Part shown: one piece after another, positions 1-9,161 of the stretch | How positions within the stretch are numbered: position 1 is the stretch's first letter | How the letters are laid out: each line of letters begins with the position of its first letter | Source of the DNA: Solirubrobacteraceae bacterium | Lineage (GTDB): Bacteria > Actinomycetota > Thermoleophilia > Solirubrobacterales > Solirubrobacteraceae | DNA length: 64,000 nt | Assembly (NCBI GenBank): GCA_016462625.1 | Contig: JAEMSV010000002.1 | Location: forward strand, 1 to 64,000 | Direction: 5' to 3' | Made by a program: the position numbers and the translations under genes | Notes under the pieces: generated by a model | What the model saw: the letters and a program-made list of their open reading frames with translations, nothing else | What the model was told of the DNA's origin: nothing | The model's database searches: none

Positions 1-851
1 GGACGGGGCGCCAGCGCCAGGAGCCGATGGGGGTGGTGGTAGACGTCGTCGGTGGGGAGGCGGTCGACGGTCCAGCCGGCGCCCGTCCAGACGCGGGTCT
101 TCCGGGCGTCCTCCTCCTCGAAGTGAAAGCTCGGGCCGTCGAGCTCGATGATGCGCTTGCCGTCGTCCCAGCTGAGGTCCGCCTCTTCGCCGGCCCGTTT
201 GACGTTGATGGCGGGCGCCTCGATCCCGGCGGCGTCGAGCATGGCGAGGGCAAGCAGCTCGGCGTCGCTCTTGGTCCGGCGGGCCGGGAGTTTCGCGTAG
301 CGCTCGGTGAGCCGACGCAGGCGGACGACGTGTCGGGCTCCGCGGTGGCGGGCCGTGATCATGCGGAGCGCCGGGCCGTCCACCCACTTCGAGCGCAGGG
401 CGTCTCGGACGAGCCGGTCGGCCGTGGTCGCGTCGTTGACGGCGTTCAGATCGAGGACGGTACGTGCCGGACTCGTGACGAGCAGCCCGTTGACGCGGAT
501 GAGGTCGCCTGCGAGCGTCGATGACCGCGCGATGACGAGCGGGCCGTGCTGGATCCGCCCGCCGGTTCCCGGGCGCACGATGTACTCCGCGGCGCCCCGT
601 CGCTCGTAGAACTCGAAGAGGAGCCCGGCGCTCGGGCCGTGCAGGGCCGATCCCGGATGGCTGAGGATGGCCGCCCACCAGCGCTGCCAGTCGGTCAGCG
701 GGCCGTCCCCGGTGAGGTAGACGCCGTCGTGGATCCGGCGCAGCGGTGCGGTGAAGTGCCGGATGGCATCGTCGGACCAGCCGGAGGCGACCAGCTGCCA
801 GACGGCGATCACGCTGTGTTGGAAGGCGAGGAGCGGATGTGTGCGGGCCAT
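1..851 (-). CDS. DUF559 / Vsr-like endonuclease-fold protein (3' end cut by window edge)
   Basis: Read from ATG 851 leftward the frame stays open to base 1, so at least 283 residues are present and the C-terminus lies outside the window. The N-terminal part (MARTHPLLAF...) looks like the helical/winged half of AbiEi-like actinobacterial proteins. The C-terminal part carries the DUF559 signature: an acidic residue in RAGEEADLSW, then IIELDGPSFHF, an acidic stretch, RKTRVW and GWTVDRL, resembling very-short-patch-repair and restriction endonuclease folds. The family is common in Actinobacteria as single genes, and its substrate is unknown. It lies 88 bases downstream of the PD40 gene on the same strand, with a palindrome in between. 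Confidence 0.75.
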   Translation of the reverse strand, partial: MARTHPLLAFQHSVIAVWQLVASGWSDDAIRHFTAPLRRIHDGVYLTGDGPLTDWQRWWAAILSHPGSALHGPSAGLLFEFYERRGAAEYIVRPGTGGRIQHGPLVIARSSTLAGDLIRVNGLLVTSPARTVLDLNAVNDATTADRLVRDALRSKWVDGPALRMITARHRGARHVVRLRRLTERYAKLPARRTKSDAELLALAMLDAAGIEAPAINVKRAGEEADLSWDDGKRIIELDGPSFHFEEEDARKTRVWTGAGWTVDRLPTDDVYHHPHRLLALAPR

Positions 852-890
852 GCCCGGACTAGCCGGCAGCGCCCCGAAACTCGCCCCACC

Positions 891-940
891 GCCGAACGTT
901 GATATTCCGGGGTCAGGGCCCCGGAATTTCCACGTTCGGC
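891..940. repeat. Dispersed palindromic repeat, copy 1
   Basis: A near-perfect inverted repeat has arms of 22 bases (891-912 and 919-940) with two mismatches and a 6-base loop. The core is ATTCCGGGG TCAGGG CCCCGGAAT. It sits between the stop of the PD40 gene (940) and the start of the DUF559 gene (851). A 46-base core (893-938) matches the second copy at 44808-44853 at 42 positions. It could act as a transcription terminator, but the sequence identity between two distant loci points to a repeat family. Confidence 0.85.
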
Positions 941-3243
941 TACGGCAGACGGACGGGGCGCGTCGTCCGGCGGGTGCCGCGGCGGTCGCGCACGCCGAGG
1001 CAGGCGACGCTGCCGCGCGGCACGTTCCGGACCCGGAAGGTCGTCCGCGAGCGGCCCGGGACGTACACCCGCGCACGCCGCGCCCCTCGGCAGATGCGCC
1101 CGATCGGCGACCGGCCGCGCTTGCTCACGCGCACATCGGCCTCCAGCCCGAAGCGCTCGGCGTTGCGGACGGTCGCGCGCAGCACGCCCGCGCGTCGCGA
1201 CAGGCCGGTGAGCGAGACCTTCGCCGCGCCCCGGAACCGGGTGTGCACGAGCTGGGTGCCCGGGCGCGTGCGGAGTGCCTGCCACGCCGGCACCCCCACG
1301 GTCCGGAAGGTCCGTGAGACTCGGTAGCCGCTCCGGCGCGCGCCCTGGAGATCCACGGTGTACAGGTAGTCGCCCTGCGCGGATTCGCCGCGGGCCGTCC
1401 CCGTGAGCATGAGCATCTTCGAGCCGTCGGGTGAGGGAACGCCGTAGCGGGGCGCAGGCGGATTGAGGCGCCTGTTGGGCAGCGCCTGGACGAGCGGCGT
1501 CACCGACACCGCGCCATTGCCGCGGCTGATCCGGAACACGAAGCGGCCGAGGTTCTCGTCGTCGGCGTACAGGCCGTACGGCACCACGTCCTGCGGGTTG
1601 CCGAACGTCCCGGTGATCCCCGCCGTCGTGAGGACCTCGTTGCCCGTCCACGCCGGGATCCCGCGCGCGGCGCCCTGCGCCAGCCACGTGCGCCAGCCGT
1701 CGCAGATGTCCGGCGCGGTGTTGCAGGGCCGCCACTGCAGCATCTCCGACAGCGTCCACGAGCACGTGACAGGACCGCCGGTGATCGCGACGGTGCAGAC
1801 CACCGGGATGAAGTCGGCGCCGGTCCGGCGGAAGGCGACCAGGCGGCCGTCCGGAGAGACCGCGGGAGCGCTGTCCTGAACGACCGACGTCACCGGCGCG
1901 TCCGAGAGCCGCCGGGGAAAGTCCGGGCCGTCGTTGCCGACCCAGATCGACGTGCGCACCTCGCCCGGCCGCCGGCCGGTGAACGCCATGGTCCGCCCGT
2001 CCGGCGCCCAGCTCGGATCCTCCGCGCTGAGCTCCCCGGGCCGGAAAAGGGCCAGGCGCCGCTGGTTGCTGCCGTCGGGCCGCATCGTCCAGATCTCCCG
2101 CCGGTGCGCGATCACCCGCGAGAACGCGACCCGCTGCCCGGGCCCGGCGTCGGGCCGGGAGACGTCGGGGTCGCCGTCGAGCCCGGGGTTGCGGGTGAGC
2201 CGCTCGGGCTCACCGCCGGCGGGATCCATGGAGTAGATCTCGCCTAGCGGGTCATCCTCGTTCGTCTCGAAGAAGATCCGGCCGTTGTAGAGGGGGATCG
2301 GGGCGGACGGTGTCGTCCCGTTCGGCAGCGCCGGCCCCCCCGGCGGCTGCCAGACCACCGGCGGCGCGCCCGTCCCCGCCCACGACGGCTTGCGCTGCCC
2401 GTAGCCGCCGCCGCTCGTCAGCGGCGTCAGCACGTCGTCCGCCGTGGCCCACGCGCCGTCGGGCCCGCGGCCGTGGCGGGCGATCCGGGAGTTCCCCGTG
2501 AGCGTCGTCACGGCGATCGCGTCGCCCGCGGGTGAGAACGACGGCGAGCTGAGCGCCCCCGGGAGCCGGACCCCCGCGCCGCCCGGCGGGCCGACCTCGA
2601 CGTGGGTCGTGCCGGCCTCGATCACGTCGTAGGCGAGCAGCGAGCCGTCGGGGGACCAGTCGGGGTGGGCCGAGCTCGCGGGGCCCACGGGCACGGAGAC
2701 CTGCGTGGCGCGCGCGACGGTGTGCACGCGGGTGTCGCCGCCCTGAGTGCGCGTGTAGGCAACCGTGCTGTCGTCGGGCGAGAAGGACGGGGACGCGATC
2801 GACGCCGGGCCGACGTAGAGCGCCTCGACGGCCGCCGGGTTCGCGGGCTCGATGATCTCCAGACGCGAGATCCCCCCGTCTGAGACGACGTACGCGAGGT
2901 GCGTCCCCCGCGCGCTCCACGCCGGTGACGACTCGCTCTGCAGCGGCGTGTTCGTGACCTGGGTCGGCGTGCCGCCGCCCGACGGGACGGTCCACAGCTC
3001 GTTGCTCCGGGAGAACGCGACGGTGGACCCGTCCGGGGAGATGGCCGGGTCGGAGCCGGTCGGCCCCGGCAGGATCGTCTCGACGTTCCCGCCGCTCGGC
3101 AGGATCCGCGCGATCGCACCCTCAGGCCGTGTGTAGTCGGCGAAGTAGATCGGGCCGGCGGTCCCGGGGGGAGTCGCGGCGGCGGACGCAGGCGCGACGG
3201 CCAGCGCGAGGGTCGCGAGTGCGACGCGTCTCATGGTTCCCAT
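940..3243 (-). CDS. Secreted PD40/TolB-like beta-propeller protein
   Basis: This 767-residue protein starts MGTMRRVALATLALAVAPASA, a Sec signal peptide followed by about 600 residues of repeated WD40-like (PD40) blades. Recurrent blade motifs are SPDGSTVAFSR, SPDDSTVAYTR, SPDGSLLAYD, APDGRTMAFTG and SPDGRLVAFRR, each with the D-G/D-x-AF turn typical of TolB propellers. The last 100 residues form a basic Ig-like tail rich in Arg. It probably works outside the membrane as a binding scaffold; no catalytic motif is seen. ATG 3234 is an equally possible start. It is divergent from the LuxR gene at 3287 across 43 bases. Confidence 0.8.
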   Translation of the reverse strand: MGTMRRVALATLALAVAPASAAATPPGTAGPIYFADYTRPEGAIARILPSGGNVETILPGPTGSDPAISPDGSTVAFSRSNELWTVPSGGGTPTQVTNTPLQSESSPAWSARGTHLAYVVSDGGISRLEIIEPANPAAVEALYVGPASIASPSFSPDDSTVAYTRTQGGDTRVHTVARATQVSVPVGPASSAHPDWSPDGSLLAYDVIEAGTTHVEVGPPGGAGVRLPGALSSPSFSPAGDAIAVTTLTGNSRIARHGRGPDGAWATADDVLTPLTSGGGYGQRKPSWAGTGAPPVVWQPPGGPALPNGTTPSAPIPLYNGRIFFETNEDDPLGEIYSMDPAGGEPERLTRNPGLDGDPDVSRPDAGPGQRVAFSRVIAHRREIWTMRPDGSNQRRLALFRPGELSAEDPSWAPDGRTMAFTGRRPGEVRTSIWVGNDGPDFPRRLSDAPVTSVVQDSAPAVSPDGRLVAFRRTGADFIPVVCTVAITGGPVTCSWTLSEMLQWRPCNTAPDICDGWRTWLAQGAARGIPAWTGNEVLTTAGITGTFGNPQDVVPYGLYADDENLGRFVFRISRGNGAVSVTPLVQALPNRRLNPPAPRYGVPSPDGSKMLMLTGTARGESAQGDYLYTVDLQGARRSGYRVSRTFRTVGVPAWQALRTRPGTQLVHTRFRGAAKVSLTGLSRRAGVLRATVRNAERFGLEADVRVSKRGRSPIGRICRGARRARVYVPGRSRTTFRVRNVPRGSVACLGVRDRRGTRRTTRPVRLP

Positions 3244-3286
3244 GGTGCGCCCGGGTAGGGTCCCGCCGCGACCGTGAGGCACCGAG

Positions 3287-6016
3287 ATGTCTGACCTTCT
3301 GGTGGACAGGGAGCGCGAGCTGGCACGGCTCGACGCCGCGCTGCAGGGCGCCCGCATCGGGGCGGGAGCGGCGATCTGCCTGCGCGGACCCGCCGGCATC
3401 GGCAAGACCACGCTGCTGGACGCGATCGCCGATCGCGCGCCCGGGCTGGTCCTGCGCGCCGGAGGCGGCCGGCTGGAGCGAGACCACCCGCTCGGCGCGG
3501 TGCTGGAGCTCGTGGAGCCCGTCCTGGACGACCCGGCTCCCGGGATCGCGGCGGCGGCGGGCCCCGGGCTCATCGCGCTGGCATCGGGCGCCGGCGCGGC
3601 CGCGTCGATCCTGCCGCCCGCCGACGCGCGCATGACGATCGACCACGGTCTCCGGCGCCTCCTCGCGGCGCTCGGGCGTGAGCAGCCGGGCTGCCTCGTC
3701 CTGGTCGACGACGTCCACTGGCTGGACTCCGCGTCGGCGCGCGCGCTCGCGCACGCCACCCGCGCGATCACCGACGGCGGCGTGCTGCTCGTCTGCGCCG
3801 CGCGGCCGGAGGCCGAGGACGATCCGGCCGCCCGCGAGCTGCTGCGCCGTACGGAGATCCTCGAGCTCACCCCGCTGAGCCCCACGGGCATCGCGACCCT
3901 GGCCGTCCGCGCGCTCGACCAGGACGACGCCGGGGATCTCGCCCCGTCGCTCGAGGCGCAGACCGGCGGCAGCCCGCTGCTCGTCACGCGGCTGCTCGCC
4001 GACCTGCACCGCGCGGGCACCCCGGTCGACGCGGCCACCGTACGCACCGCCCGCCCTCCTGAGATCGCCGACGCGGTCGCCGCGCGGCTGGACGAACTTG
4101 GCGGCCCGGCCACGCGCCTCGCCGTCGCGGCGGCGGTGCTCGGGGACGAGACCGCGCTGCTACGGCGCGCGGCCGCGCTCGCCGACCTCCCCATCGACGA
4201 GGCGGCGCGCCTCGCCGCCCGGCTCGCGGCCGCCGACCTCCTCGCCCCCGGCGAGCCGCTGCGCTTCGCCCACCCGCTCGTGGCCGCGGCGACGCTCGAC
4301 CGCCTGCCCGAGACCGCGCGCACTGCCGCACACCTACGTGCCGCGCGGATCCTCGACGGCGACGGCGCCCGGCCGGCCGTGATCGCCGCCCGGCTGCTCG
4401 CCGCCACGCCGTCGGGCGAGGCGTGGGCCGTCGCCGCGCTGCGCACCGCCGGCGAGGAGGCACTCGCGCAGGGCGACCCCGCCGCCGCCGCCCGGCTGCT
4501 GCGCCGCGTGCTCGAGGAAGGGCCCGACCCGGCCACGCGCGCGGCGATCGCGTTCCCGCTCGCGCGCGCCGCGGCATTCGCCAACGACCCCGACGCGGCG
4601 GAGCGGATGGAGGACGCGCTCGCGTGCGCCCCGAACGCGGTCGCACAGGTCGCCGTGCTGCTCGACCGCGGCGACGCCCTCGTGGCCTCGGGCCGGCCCG
4701 CCGACGCACGCTCGGTGCTGGACCGCGCGCTCGAGCTCTCCGGCGACGGCGACGTGCCGCCCGAGCTGCGGGCCTACGCGGTCGTCACCGCGCACACCGC
4801 AGCGTGGGTCCACGGCCGGCCCTACGAGACCGACCGATCCCCGCCGCCCGACGAGCAGGTGGCCGCCGCCCGCGAGCTGGTCCGTGCGGCGACCCTGGCG
4901 CTGACCGGCACGGGGAGCGACGACGAGATCGCGGGCGCCGCCATCGGCGGGCTACGGACGCTGACCGGAATGGCGTACCTCGGCAGCGCTTTCCTCGCGA
5001 CGATGGCCCTCGGCGCCACCGACCGCCTCGACGACCTCGCGGCGCTGCTCACCGCCGGCGCCGAGTGGGCGGACGAGGTGGGCTCGCCGCTGGCCACGGG
5101 CTCCTGGGAGGGCGGCTTCGGGATCCTCGCGGGGTGGGTCGGCGACCTCGACGCCGCGGTCCGCCACTCCGAGCGCGCGATCGCCCTGGAGGCCGAGGGC
5201 TGGGATCGCCATGCACCCGCGGTCCGGGCGACGCTGGTCAACGCCCGGCTCGACCGGGGCGACCTCGCCGCCGCCCGGCAGGTCGCCGGGCACGACGGCG
5301 CTTGGGAGCGCCGGATCGACCATCCCTCGTTCCTGCACGCCCGCGCCCGCACGCAGTCCGGCGATGAGGCCATCGCGACCCTGCGCGCGGCAGGCGCGGA
5401 GGCGGAGGCCATCGGCGCGCGCAGCCCAGCGCTCCTGCCGTGGCGCGCGGACCTCGCGCTCGCGCTCGACCGGCGCGCCCCCGATGAGGCGCTCGCGCTC
5501 GCCGAGGAGCACCTCCGGCTCGCCGACACGCTCGGCACGCCCCGGGCCCGCGGCGTGGCCCTGCGGACCCTCGGGCTCCTCCGTCGCGACCCGGAGACGC
5601 TGCGGGAAGCCGTGGCGCTCGTCGCCGTGTCACCAGCCCGCCTCGAGCACGCCCGTGCCGAACTCGCCCTCGGCGAGGTGCTGCGGCGCGGCGGGCACCG
5701 CATCGACGCCCGTCAGCACCTCCGCTCCGCGATGCTGCGCGCCGAGACCTGCGGGGCTGCGGCGGTGGCCCACCGCGCGCACGAGGAGCTGCGCGCAGCA
5801 GGCGGGCGCGACCGTCGCGGCGCCGGTGACGGGCTCACCCCCGCGGAGCTGCGCGTCGCCGAGCTGGCGGCCGCCGGGCACAGCAATCCGGAGATCGCCG
5901 AGACCCTGTTCCTCGGCCGCCGGACGGTCGAGATGCACCTCTCGCGCGCCTACCGCAAGCTGAACATCACCGGCCGGGGCGAGCTGGCAGCCGCCCTGAC
6001 CGCGCGCGTCACTTGA
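3287..6016 (+). CDS. LuxR-family regulator with AAA ATPase domain (LAL/MalT-like)
   Basis: This 909-residue STAND-type regulator has a Walker A GPAGIGKT at residues 34-41 and a Walker B CLVLVDDVHW near 137-146. The middle is a long alpha-helical TPR-like region (about 350-830), and a LuxR helix-turn-helix occupies 849-909 (LTPAELRVAELAAAGHSNPE, then IAETLFLGRRTVEMHLS). Such proteins bind a ligand through the helical region, hydrolyse ATP and activate nearby genes. The target here is unknown; the divergent PD40 gene is the nearest candidate. It overlaps the 3' end of the convergent RTX gene by 8 bases. Confidence 0.9.
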   Translation: MSDLLVDRERELARLDAALQGARIGAGAAICLRGPAGIGKTTLLDAIADRAPGLVLRAGGGRLERDHPLGAVLELVEPVLDDPAPGIAAAAGPGLIALASGAGAAASILPPADARMTIDHGLRRLLAALGREQPGCLVLVDDVHWLDSASARALAHATRAITDGGVLLVCAARPEAEDDPAARELLRRTEILELTPLSPTGIATLAVRALDQDDAGDLAPSLEAQTGGSPLLVTRLLADLHRAGTPVDAATVRTARPPEIADAVAARLDELGGPATRLAVAAAVLGDETALLRRAAALADLPIDEAARLAARLAAADLLAPGEPLRFAHPLVAAATLDRLPETARTAAHLRAARILDGDGARPAVIAARLLAATPSGEAWAVAALRTAGEEALAQGDPAAAARLLRRVLEEGPDPATRAAIAFPLARAAAFANDPDAAERMEDALACAPNAVAQVAVLLDRGDALVASGRPADARSVLDRALELSGDGDVPPELRAYAVVTAHTAAWVHGRPYETDRSPPPDEQVAAARELVRAATLALTGTGSDDEIAGAAIGGLRTLTGMAYLGSAFLATMALGATDRLDDLAALLTAGAEWADEVGSPLATGSWEGGFGILAGWVGDLDAAVRHSERAIALEAEGWDRHAPAVRATLVNARLDRGDLAAARQVAGHDGAWERRIDHPSFLHARARTQSGDEAIATLRAAGAEAEAIGARSPALLPWRADLALALDRRAPDEALALAEEHLRLADTLGTPRARGVALRTLGLLRRDPETLREAVALVAVSPARLEHARAELALGEVLRRGGHRIDARQHLRSAMLRAETCGAAAVAHRAHEELRAAGGRDRRGAGDGLTPAELRVAELAAAGHSNPEIAETLFLGRRTVEMHLSRAYRKLNITGRGELAAALTARVT

Positions 6017-7199
6017 CGACGAGCTCGCAGTTCTTCGTCTTGTCCTTCTTGTCCTTGCGGATCCGATCGAACCCCGGGCCGCAGTCCGCCTTGTCGGCCA
6101 TGCCGCCACGGATGTTCACGTAGTCGTCGCCGGGGCCGGCGAACAGCCGGTCGATCCCGAACCCGCCGGTCATCGCGTCGTTGCCGAAGCCGCCGAACAG
6201 GAGGTCGTTGCCGCGATCGCCCGTCATCTCGTCGTCGCCGTCCTCGCCGTAGAGGCGGTCATCGCCCTTGCGGCCGAAGATGCGGTCGTTGCCGGCGCCG
6301 CCCTTGATGCGGTCGTTGCCGAGACCACCGTCGAGGTCGTCGGCGCCGCCGAGGCCTTCGATGAAGTCGTTGCCCGCGTTGCCGACGAGCGTGTCGCCGT
6401 CGCTGCCGCCGCGCATGTGGTCGTCGCCGGTGCCGCCGTTCTTCGACGGCTGATCCAGGCGGGACGCGATCTCGGTCAGCGCCGCCACGGCGCGCGGCCC
6501 GGCCGCTGCGACCGCCGGGATCTGAGCGACGTCGACGCGGCCGTTGAACCGGTTGTCGCGGGCACTCGGGTCACCGATGACCACCTGCTCGCAGTCCTCG
6601 ATCGCGTTTGGTCCCTTGCCGGCCTTCTCGTAGTCGGTCTCGACGTAGGCGATGTCGAAGCCCTCGCCGCAGTAGAGGTTGTCCGGCTCGGTGCCGCCGT
6701 ACAGCAGGTCGTCGCCGGGACCACCGTAGAGGCTGTCCGGCGCGCTGCCGCCGATCAGCGTGTCGTTGCCGGCCTCGCCGTAGAGGCCATCGGGTCCGCT
6801 GCCGCCGTTGACCGTGTCGTCGCCATCGCCGCCACGGACGTTGCCGTCCCGGCCGCGGTTCGCGTGGATGTAGTCGTTGCCGGGGCCGCCGTCGAACAGC
6901 CGGTCGTCGCCGAAGCGCTGCTCGACGATGAAGTCGTCGCCCTCGCCGCCGTACTGGGCGTCGTCACCGTCGCCGCCGTCGAGGACGTCGTTGCCCTCGC
7001 GCCCGTAGAGGATGTCGTTGCCCGAGTCCCCGTGCAGCTCGTCGTTGCCGCCTCGGCCGTCGATGTAGTCGTTGCCAGTCTCGCCGCGGATGACGTCGTC
7101 GCCGGCGCCGCCGAAGAGCCGCTGGGCCTGCCCGACCGCGACCGCGGCCGGGATCAGCAGCACGAGGGCGATGGCGGCGAGTGCGATCCGGCGCATCAC
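6009..7199 (-). CDS. Secreted RTX-type calcium-binding repeat protein
   Basis: The protein has 396 residues and opens with a Sec-type signal (RRIALAAIALVLLIPAAVAV). It then carries two blocks of RTX nonapeptides, for example GGAGDDVIRGETGNDYI and GGDGDDAQYGGEGDDFI, separated by a short non-repeat linker (about residues 190-250). A basic tail follows (KDKKDKTKNCELVVK). RTX repeats bind Ca2+ and fold into a beta-roll outside the cell. The start is GTG 7199 or ATG 7196; both overlap the stop of the upstream NAD-binding gene (GTGATG), so the two are translationally coupled. No type I secretion genes are nearby. Confidence 0.85.
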   Translation of the reverse strand: MMRRIALAAIALVLLIPAAVAVGQAQRLFGGAGDDVIRGETGNDYIDGRGGNDELHGDSGNDILYGREGNDVLDGGDGDDAQYGGEGDDFIVEQRFGDDRLFDGGPGNDYIHANRGRDGNVRGGDGDDTVNGGSGPDGLYGEAGNDTLIGGSAPDSLYGGPGDDLLYGGTEPDNLYCGEGFDIAYVETDYEKAGKGPNAIEDCEQVVIGDPSARDNRFNGRVDVAQIPAVAAAGPRAVAALTEIASRLDQPSKNGGTGDDHMRGGSDGDTLVGNAGNDFIEGLGGADDLDGGLGNDRIKGGAGNDRIFGRKGDDRLYGEDGDDEMTGDRGNDLLFGGFGNDAMTGGFGIDRLFAGPGDDYVNIRGGMADKADCGPGFDRIRKDKKDKTKNCELVVK

Positions 7200-8092
7200 A
7201 CGACGCCCTCGCGCGTGCTCGGGACGAGCACGGCGGACATCGCGGCCGGATGGACCCCGAGGCCCTCCGCACCCTGCGTTCCCCGTGGCGTCGTCATTGA
7301 CGCCGTCAGCACTTCCGCTTCATCCCAAGACACCGGAGTTTTGGATTTCATCAGATTCTCGCCCGCGAGCAAAGCTCCGGCGACGACCGTCTCAGGCACG
7401 GGCACCAGCCGGCGGCGGCGCCCGAGGGCGCGCAGCTGCAGCCCGACCAGCTCGCGCTGGGTCAGCGTCTGGGGGCCTGCGAGCTCGTGGCGCTGCCGCT
7501 TCTCGGGCGCATGGAGCGCGGCGATCACGCAGTCGGCGACGTCGTCGGCCCAGATCGGCTGGAACTCCGCGTGCCCCATGCCGATCAGCGGCATGACGGG
7601 GGCGAAGAGGGTCGAGCGGCCGATCAGGCGCAGGGAGCGATCGTGCTCGCCGTAGATCAGCGACGCGCGGAGGATGGCCGTCTCCAGCGAGCTCTCCTCG
7701 ATCACGTGCTCGGCGAGCGCCTTCGCGCGCAGCAGCCGCGTGCGGTGCCGGGGGCTCGCCCCGAGGCCCGAGAGGAACACGAAGCGCCGCACGTTGGCGC
7801 GCTCCGCCGCCCGGACCATGCGCCATGTGGCGATGCTGTTGAGCTCCTCGATCGAGCCGGCGGGCTGGTCCCGCGCAGACGCGGCCAGGTGGATGACGGA
7901 CGACACGCCCCGCATCGCATTGCGGAACGAGGGCGGGTCCGCGAGGTCTCCGAGGGCGAGCTGCACGCGGACGCGCTGCTCCCCCAATCCGCGCGGATCA
8001 CGGACGAGGCAGCGAACCGGCTCCCCCGCTGCGACCAGGCGGCGCAGGACGGCGGTTCCGACCAGTCCGGTGGCGCCGGTCAGCAGGATCAC
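7196..8092 (-). CDS. NAD(P)-binding NmrA/atypical SDR protein (complex I NDUFA9-like)
   Basis: This 298-residue Rossmann protein starts at GTG 8092 with ILLTGATGLVGTAVLRRLV, the TGxxGxxG cofactor loop at its extreme N-terminus. The segments SSVIHLAASARD and FVFLSGLGASP fit the NmrA/NDUFA9 atypical short-chain dehydrogenase group, which lacks the usual YxxxK pair. Members bind NAD(P)H and act as quinone-linked oxidoreductase subunits, sugar epimerases or sensors; the substrate is not evident. It is the upstream partner of the RTX gene in a coupled two-gene unit. Confidence 0.8.
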   Translation of the reverse strand: MILLTGATGLVGTAVLRRLVAAGEPVRCLVRDPRGLGEQRVRVQLALGDLADPPSFRNAMRGVSSVIHLAASARDQPAGSIEELNSIATWRMVRAAERANVRRFVFLSGLGASPRHRTRLLRAKALAEHVIEESSLETAILRASLIYGEHDRSLRLIGRSTLFAPVMPLIGMGHAEFQPIWADDVADCVIAALHAPEKRQRHELAGPQTLTQRELVGLQLRALGRRRRLVPVPETVVAGALLAGENLMKSKTPVSWDEAEVLTASMTTPRGTQGAEGLGVHPAAMSAVLVPSTREGVV

Positions 8093-8219
8093 GGAGGCGG
8101 AGCCTAGAAGAAGCGATGGCGCACTCCCCGTCTTGGGCCGCGCCGACTACTATTCGGCGTTCCCCAGGGATCAAACGCTTTCTCGCCCCCCGCGGGCGAC
8201 GCACGCAAAGGAAAGGCAC

Positions 8220-8486
8220 ATGGCCTACGTCATCGCGGAGCCGTGCATCGGCCAGAAGGACAATTCGTGCACCGAGGTGTGCCCGGTCGACTGCATCCAC
8301 CCGACCCCGGATGAGCAGCCCGAGTACGACAAGGTCGAACAGCTGTACATCGACCCGGAAGAGTGCATCGACTGCGATGCCTGCGTCGAAGCCTGCCCGG
8401 TGGACGCCTGCTTCGCCGAGGACCAGCTGCCTGACGAATGGGCCCAGTTCGCCGCGATCAACGCGGAGTACTTCACGACCAAGTAG
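8220..8486 (+). CDS. fdxA: 7Fe ferredoxin ([3Fe-4S]/[4Fe-4S])
   Basis: This 88-residue ferredoxin has cysteines at 9, 17, 21, 25, 49, 52, 55, 59 and 64. By analogy with Azotobacter-type 7Fe ferredoxins, C9, C17 and C59 hold the [3Fe-4S] cluster and C21, C49, C52 and C55 the [4Fe-4S] cluster. It carries low-potential electrons in the cytoplasm. ATG 8220 has a good Shine-Dalgarno site (AAAGGAAAGG) just upstream. It is a single-gene unit divergent from the NmrA-like gene, with 127 bases between them. Confidence 0.93.
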   Translation: MAYVIAEPCIGQKDNSCTEVCPVDCIHPTPDEQPEYDKVEQLYIDPEECIDCDACVEACPVDACFAEDQLPDEWAQFAAINAEYFTTK

Positions 8487-8504
8487 GACCGTGGCGCGCG
8501 GGGG

Positions 8505-9161
8505 CTAGGTCCCCAGAACGCGCGCCTTCGCCGCCTGGAACTCCTCTTCGGTGAGGGCGCCGGCGGCCTTGAGCTTCGCCAGCCGCTCGAGCTCCTCGAT
8601 GGTGTCGCCATCGTCGGGGACGCTCGCGGCCGGTGCGGGCTGCGGCCCGACGGGCACGACGCCCGGCATGCCCATGACCGCCGGCGCGGTCGGCGCCGTC
8701 GAGAGCGCCGGGCTCGGCATCATCCCGGACGGCATCGCCGGCATCCGCGGGCGCTTGCCGGCCCCGGCGATGGCGAACAGCCCCGGCAGGCCCATCAGGA
8801 CGAACATGCCGCCGACGAGCGCGCCGACCCACTTCGAGGTGTCGTCGGGATCCACCGGCGCGGCCGGACCGAAGGCGGCCACGATGAACGCTGCGCCCAG
8901 GAGCGTGAACCCGAGCCCCCACGCGACACCCTTGATCGCGAGTCCCGGCGTGACCGCGGCGCCGATCAGCGTCAGGAAGATCCCGCCGATCAGCCCGGCG
9001 ATGTGCCCTCCGGTGCCGGGCGGGCAGGGCCTTGCGGAGATGTACGGCCCGCCGGACGCGCAGCTGCCGATGTGGAAGACCTCGTAGAGCCCGCGCGCGG
9101 CGAGCAGCACGCCCGCGGCGACGCAGGCGAAGCCGATGAGGGTGCGGACCACGCCGGTCAT
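8505..9161 (-). CDS. Membrane protein with C-terminal SHOCT domain
   Basis: The 218-residue protein has four predicted membrane helices in the first 130 residues (VVRTLIGFACVAAGVLLA, IAGLIGGIFLTLIGAAV, LGFTLLGAAFIVAAF, GALVGGMFVLMGLPGLF). A Pro/Met/Ala-rich linker follows, then a SHOCT domain at the C-terminus (TIEELERLAKLKAAGALTEE and EFQAAKARVLG). SHOCT is a short helical oligomerisation module that often ends membrane or stress proteins. Its ATG overlaps the stop of the next upstream gene by four bases (ATGA), so the pair is coupled. Confidence 0.85.
   Translation of the reverse strand: MTGVVRTLIGFACVAAGVLLAARGLYEVFHIGSCASGGPYISARPCPPGTGGHIAGLIGGIFLTLIGAAVTPGLAIKGVAWGLGFTLLGAAFIVAAFGPAAPVDPDDTSKWVGALVGGMFVLMGLPGLFAIAGAGKRPRMPAMPSGMMPSPALSTAPTAPAVMGMPGVVPVGPQPAPAASVPDDGDTIEELERLAKLKAAGALTEEEFQAAKARVLGT

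Noticed and set aside
3244..4584. Upstream extension of the minus-strand PD40 frame to 4584
   Set aside because: The added 440 residues are Ala/Arg/Ser-rich and antisense to the LuxR ATPase gene, and the signal peptide begins only at 3243/3234.
6100..7100. Regular DNA periodicity that could suggest a CRISPR or satellite array
   Set aside because: The repeats are 27-base units coding RTX nonapeptides and vary in sequence; there are no unique spacers.
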